DNA of 12,051 bases from positions 29,404-41,454 of the forward strand of contig CABIYE010000030.1 in the NCBI GenBank assembly GCA_902362865.1. Direction: 5' to 3'. The translations under genes and the position numbers were made by a program. Shown here piece after piece: positions 12,036-12,051 of this stretch. The number at the start of each line of letters is the position of its first letter. The first letter of the stretch is position 1. This DNA comes from Clostridiaceae bacterium. GTDB lineage: Bacteria; Bacillota; Clostridia; Lachnospirales; Lachnospiraceae. The notes below the pieces were generated by a model. It searched no databases, was not told where the DNA came from, and saw nothing but the letters and a program-made list of their open reading frames with translations.

Positions 12036-12051
12036 ATGGCAGAAAACAGAC
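12036..12051 (+). CDS. Start of a plus-strand gene, possibly transposase
   Basis: ATG at 12036 gives MAENR before the window ends. A near-perfect ribosome site, TAAGGAG, is 8 bases upstream. Five residues are too few to name the product. Its opposite orientation and its position inside an interrupted orf15 suggest a transposase of an insertion sequence. Confidence 0.4.

Larger units (their letters stand above)
11960..12051 (+). mobile_element. Candidate left end of an insertion element
   Basis: Sequence from about 11960 (TGATGTGGTATAAAAAAAG) no longer fits the orf15 coding pattern. It leads into a plus-strand gene, opposite in direction to everything else in the window. A leading TG and a transposase-like gene start about 75 bases inside would suit an insertion sequence, perhaps of the IS3 type. 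Neither the terminal repeat nor a target duplication can be confirmed, because only one end is visible. Confidence 0.35.

Noticed and set aside
1..12051. CRISPR array, tRNA or rRNA genes
   Set aside because: No regularly spaced short repeats and no recognisable tRNA or rRNA sequence were seen on either strand.

Overview
The window reads as the accessory (cargo) region of a Tn916-family integrative conjugative element (ICE) from a low-GC Firmicute. Nearly every gene lies on the minus strand, so the genetic order runs from high to low coordinates. At the high end are the Tn916-type conjugation genes: the last codons of orf15, then orf14 (lysozyme-like plus NlpC/P60 wall hydrolase) and orf13 (TcpC-type channel protein). 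At the low end is orf7 (small sigma-70-like protein), truncated by the window edge. In Tn916 the tet(M) resistance gene sits between orf13 and orf7. Here about 9.5 kb of other cargo takes that place. The host is probably a clostridial, enterococcal or streptococcal relative; the species cannot be fixed from this window.

Layout, in the direction of transcription. (i) 11862-12051: orf15 tail, interrupted by foreign-looking sequence that carries the start of a plus-strand gene. (ii) 11865-9931: orf14 and orf13. (iii) 9911-8449: an XRE-regulated operon with its own promoter, an operator-like palindrome, two small membrane proteins, a small Spo0A-C-like protein and a terminator. (iv) 8435-3893: a BceAB-RS module (ATPase, FtsX-type permease with a large extracellular domain, response regulator, intramembrane-sensing kinase), the usual arrangement for sensing and resisting cell-wall-active peptide antibiotics. 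(v) 3843-3799: a short ORF inside a repeated noncoding element. (vi) 3748-3524: a second Spo0A-C-like gene, about 90% identical to the first at DNA level. (vii) 3436-783: a membrane-anchored MerR regulator with its own 19-bp-spacer promoter, then yxlE-, yxlF- and yxlG-like genes (small PLDc_N-type membrane protein, ABC ATPase, ABC-2 permease). (viii) 678-508: a second copy of the short-ORF element and a strong rho-independent terminator. (ix) 382-1: orf7.

The most interesting structural feature is that the cargo looks like two tandem cassettes with the same frame: Spo0A-C-like gene, drug-response transporter operon, short-ORF element. The frame genes are homologous between the two cassettes while the cargo differs completely. 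This suggests that cargo was stacked by recombination through shared flanking sequences. The final copy of the short-ORF element sits just before a strong terminator and orf7, so it could act as an attenuator between cargo transcription and the ICE's excision-control genes. That regulatory role is inference.
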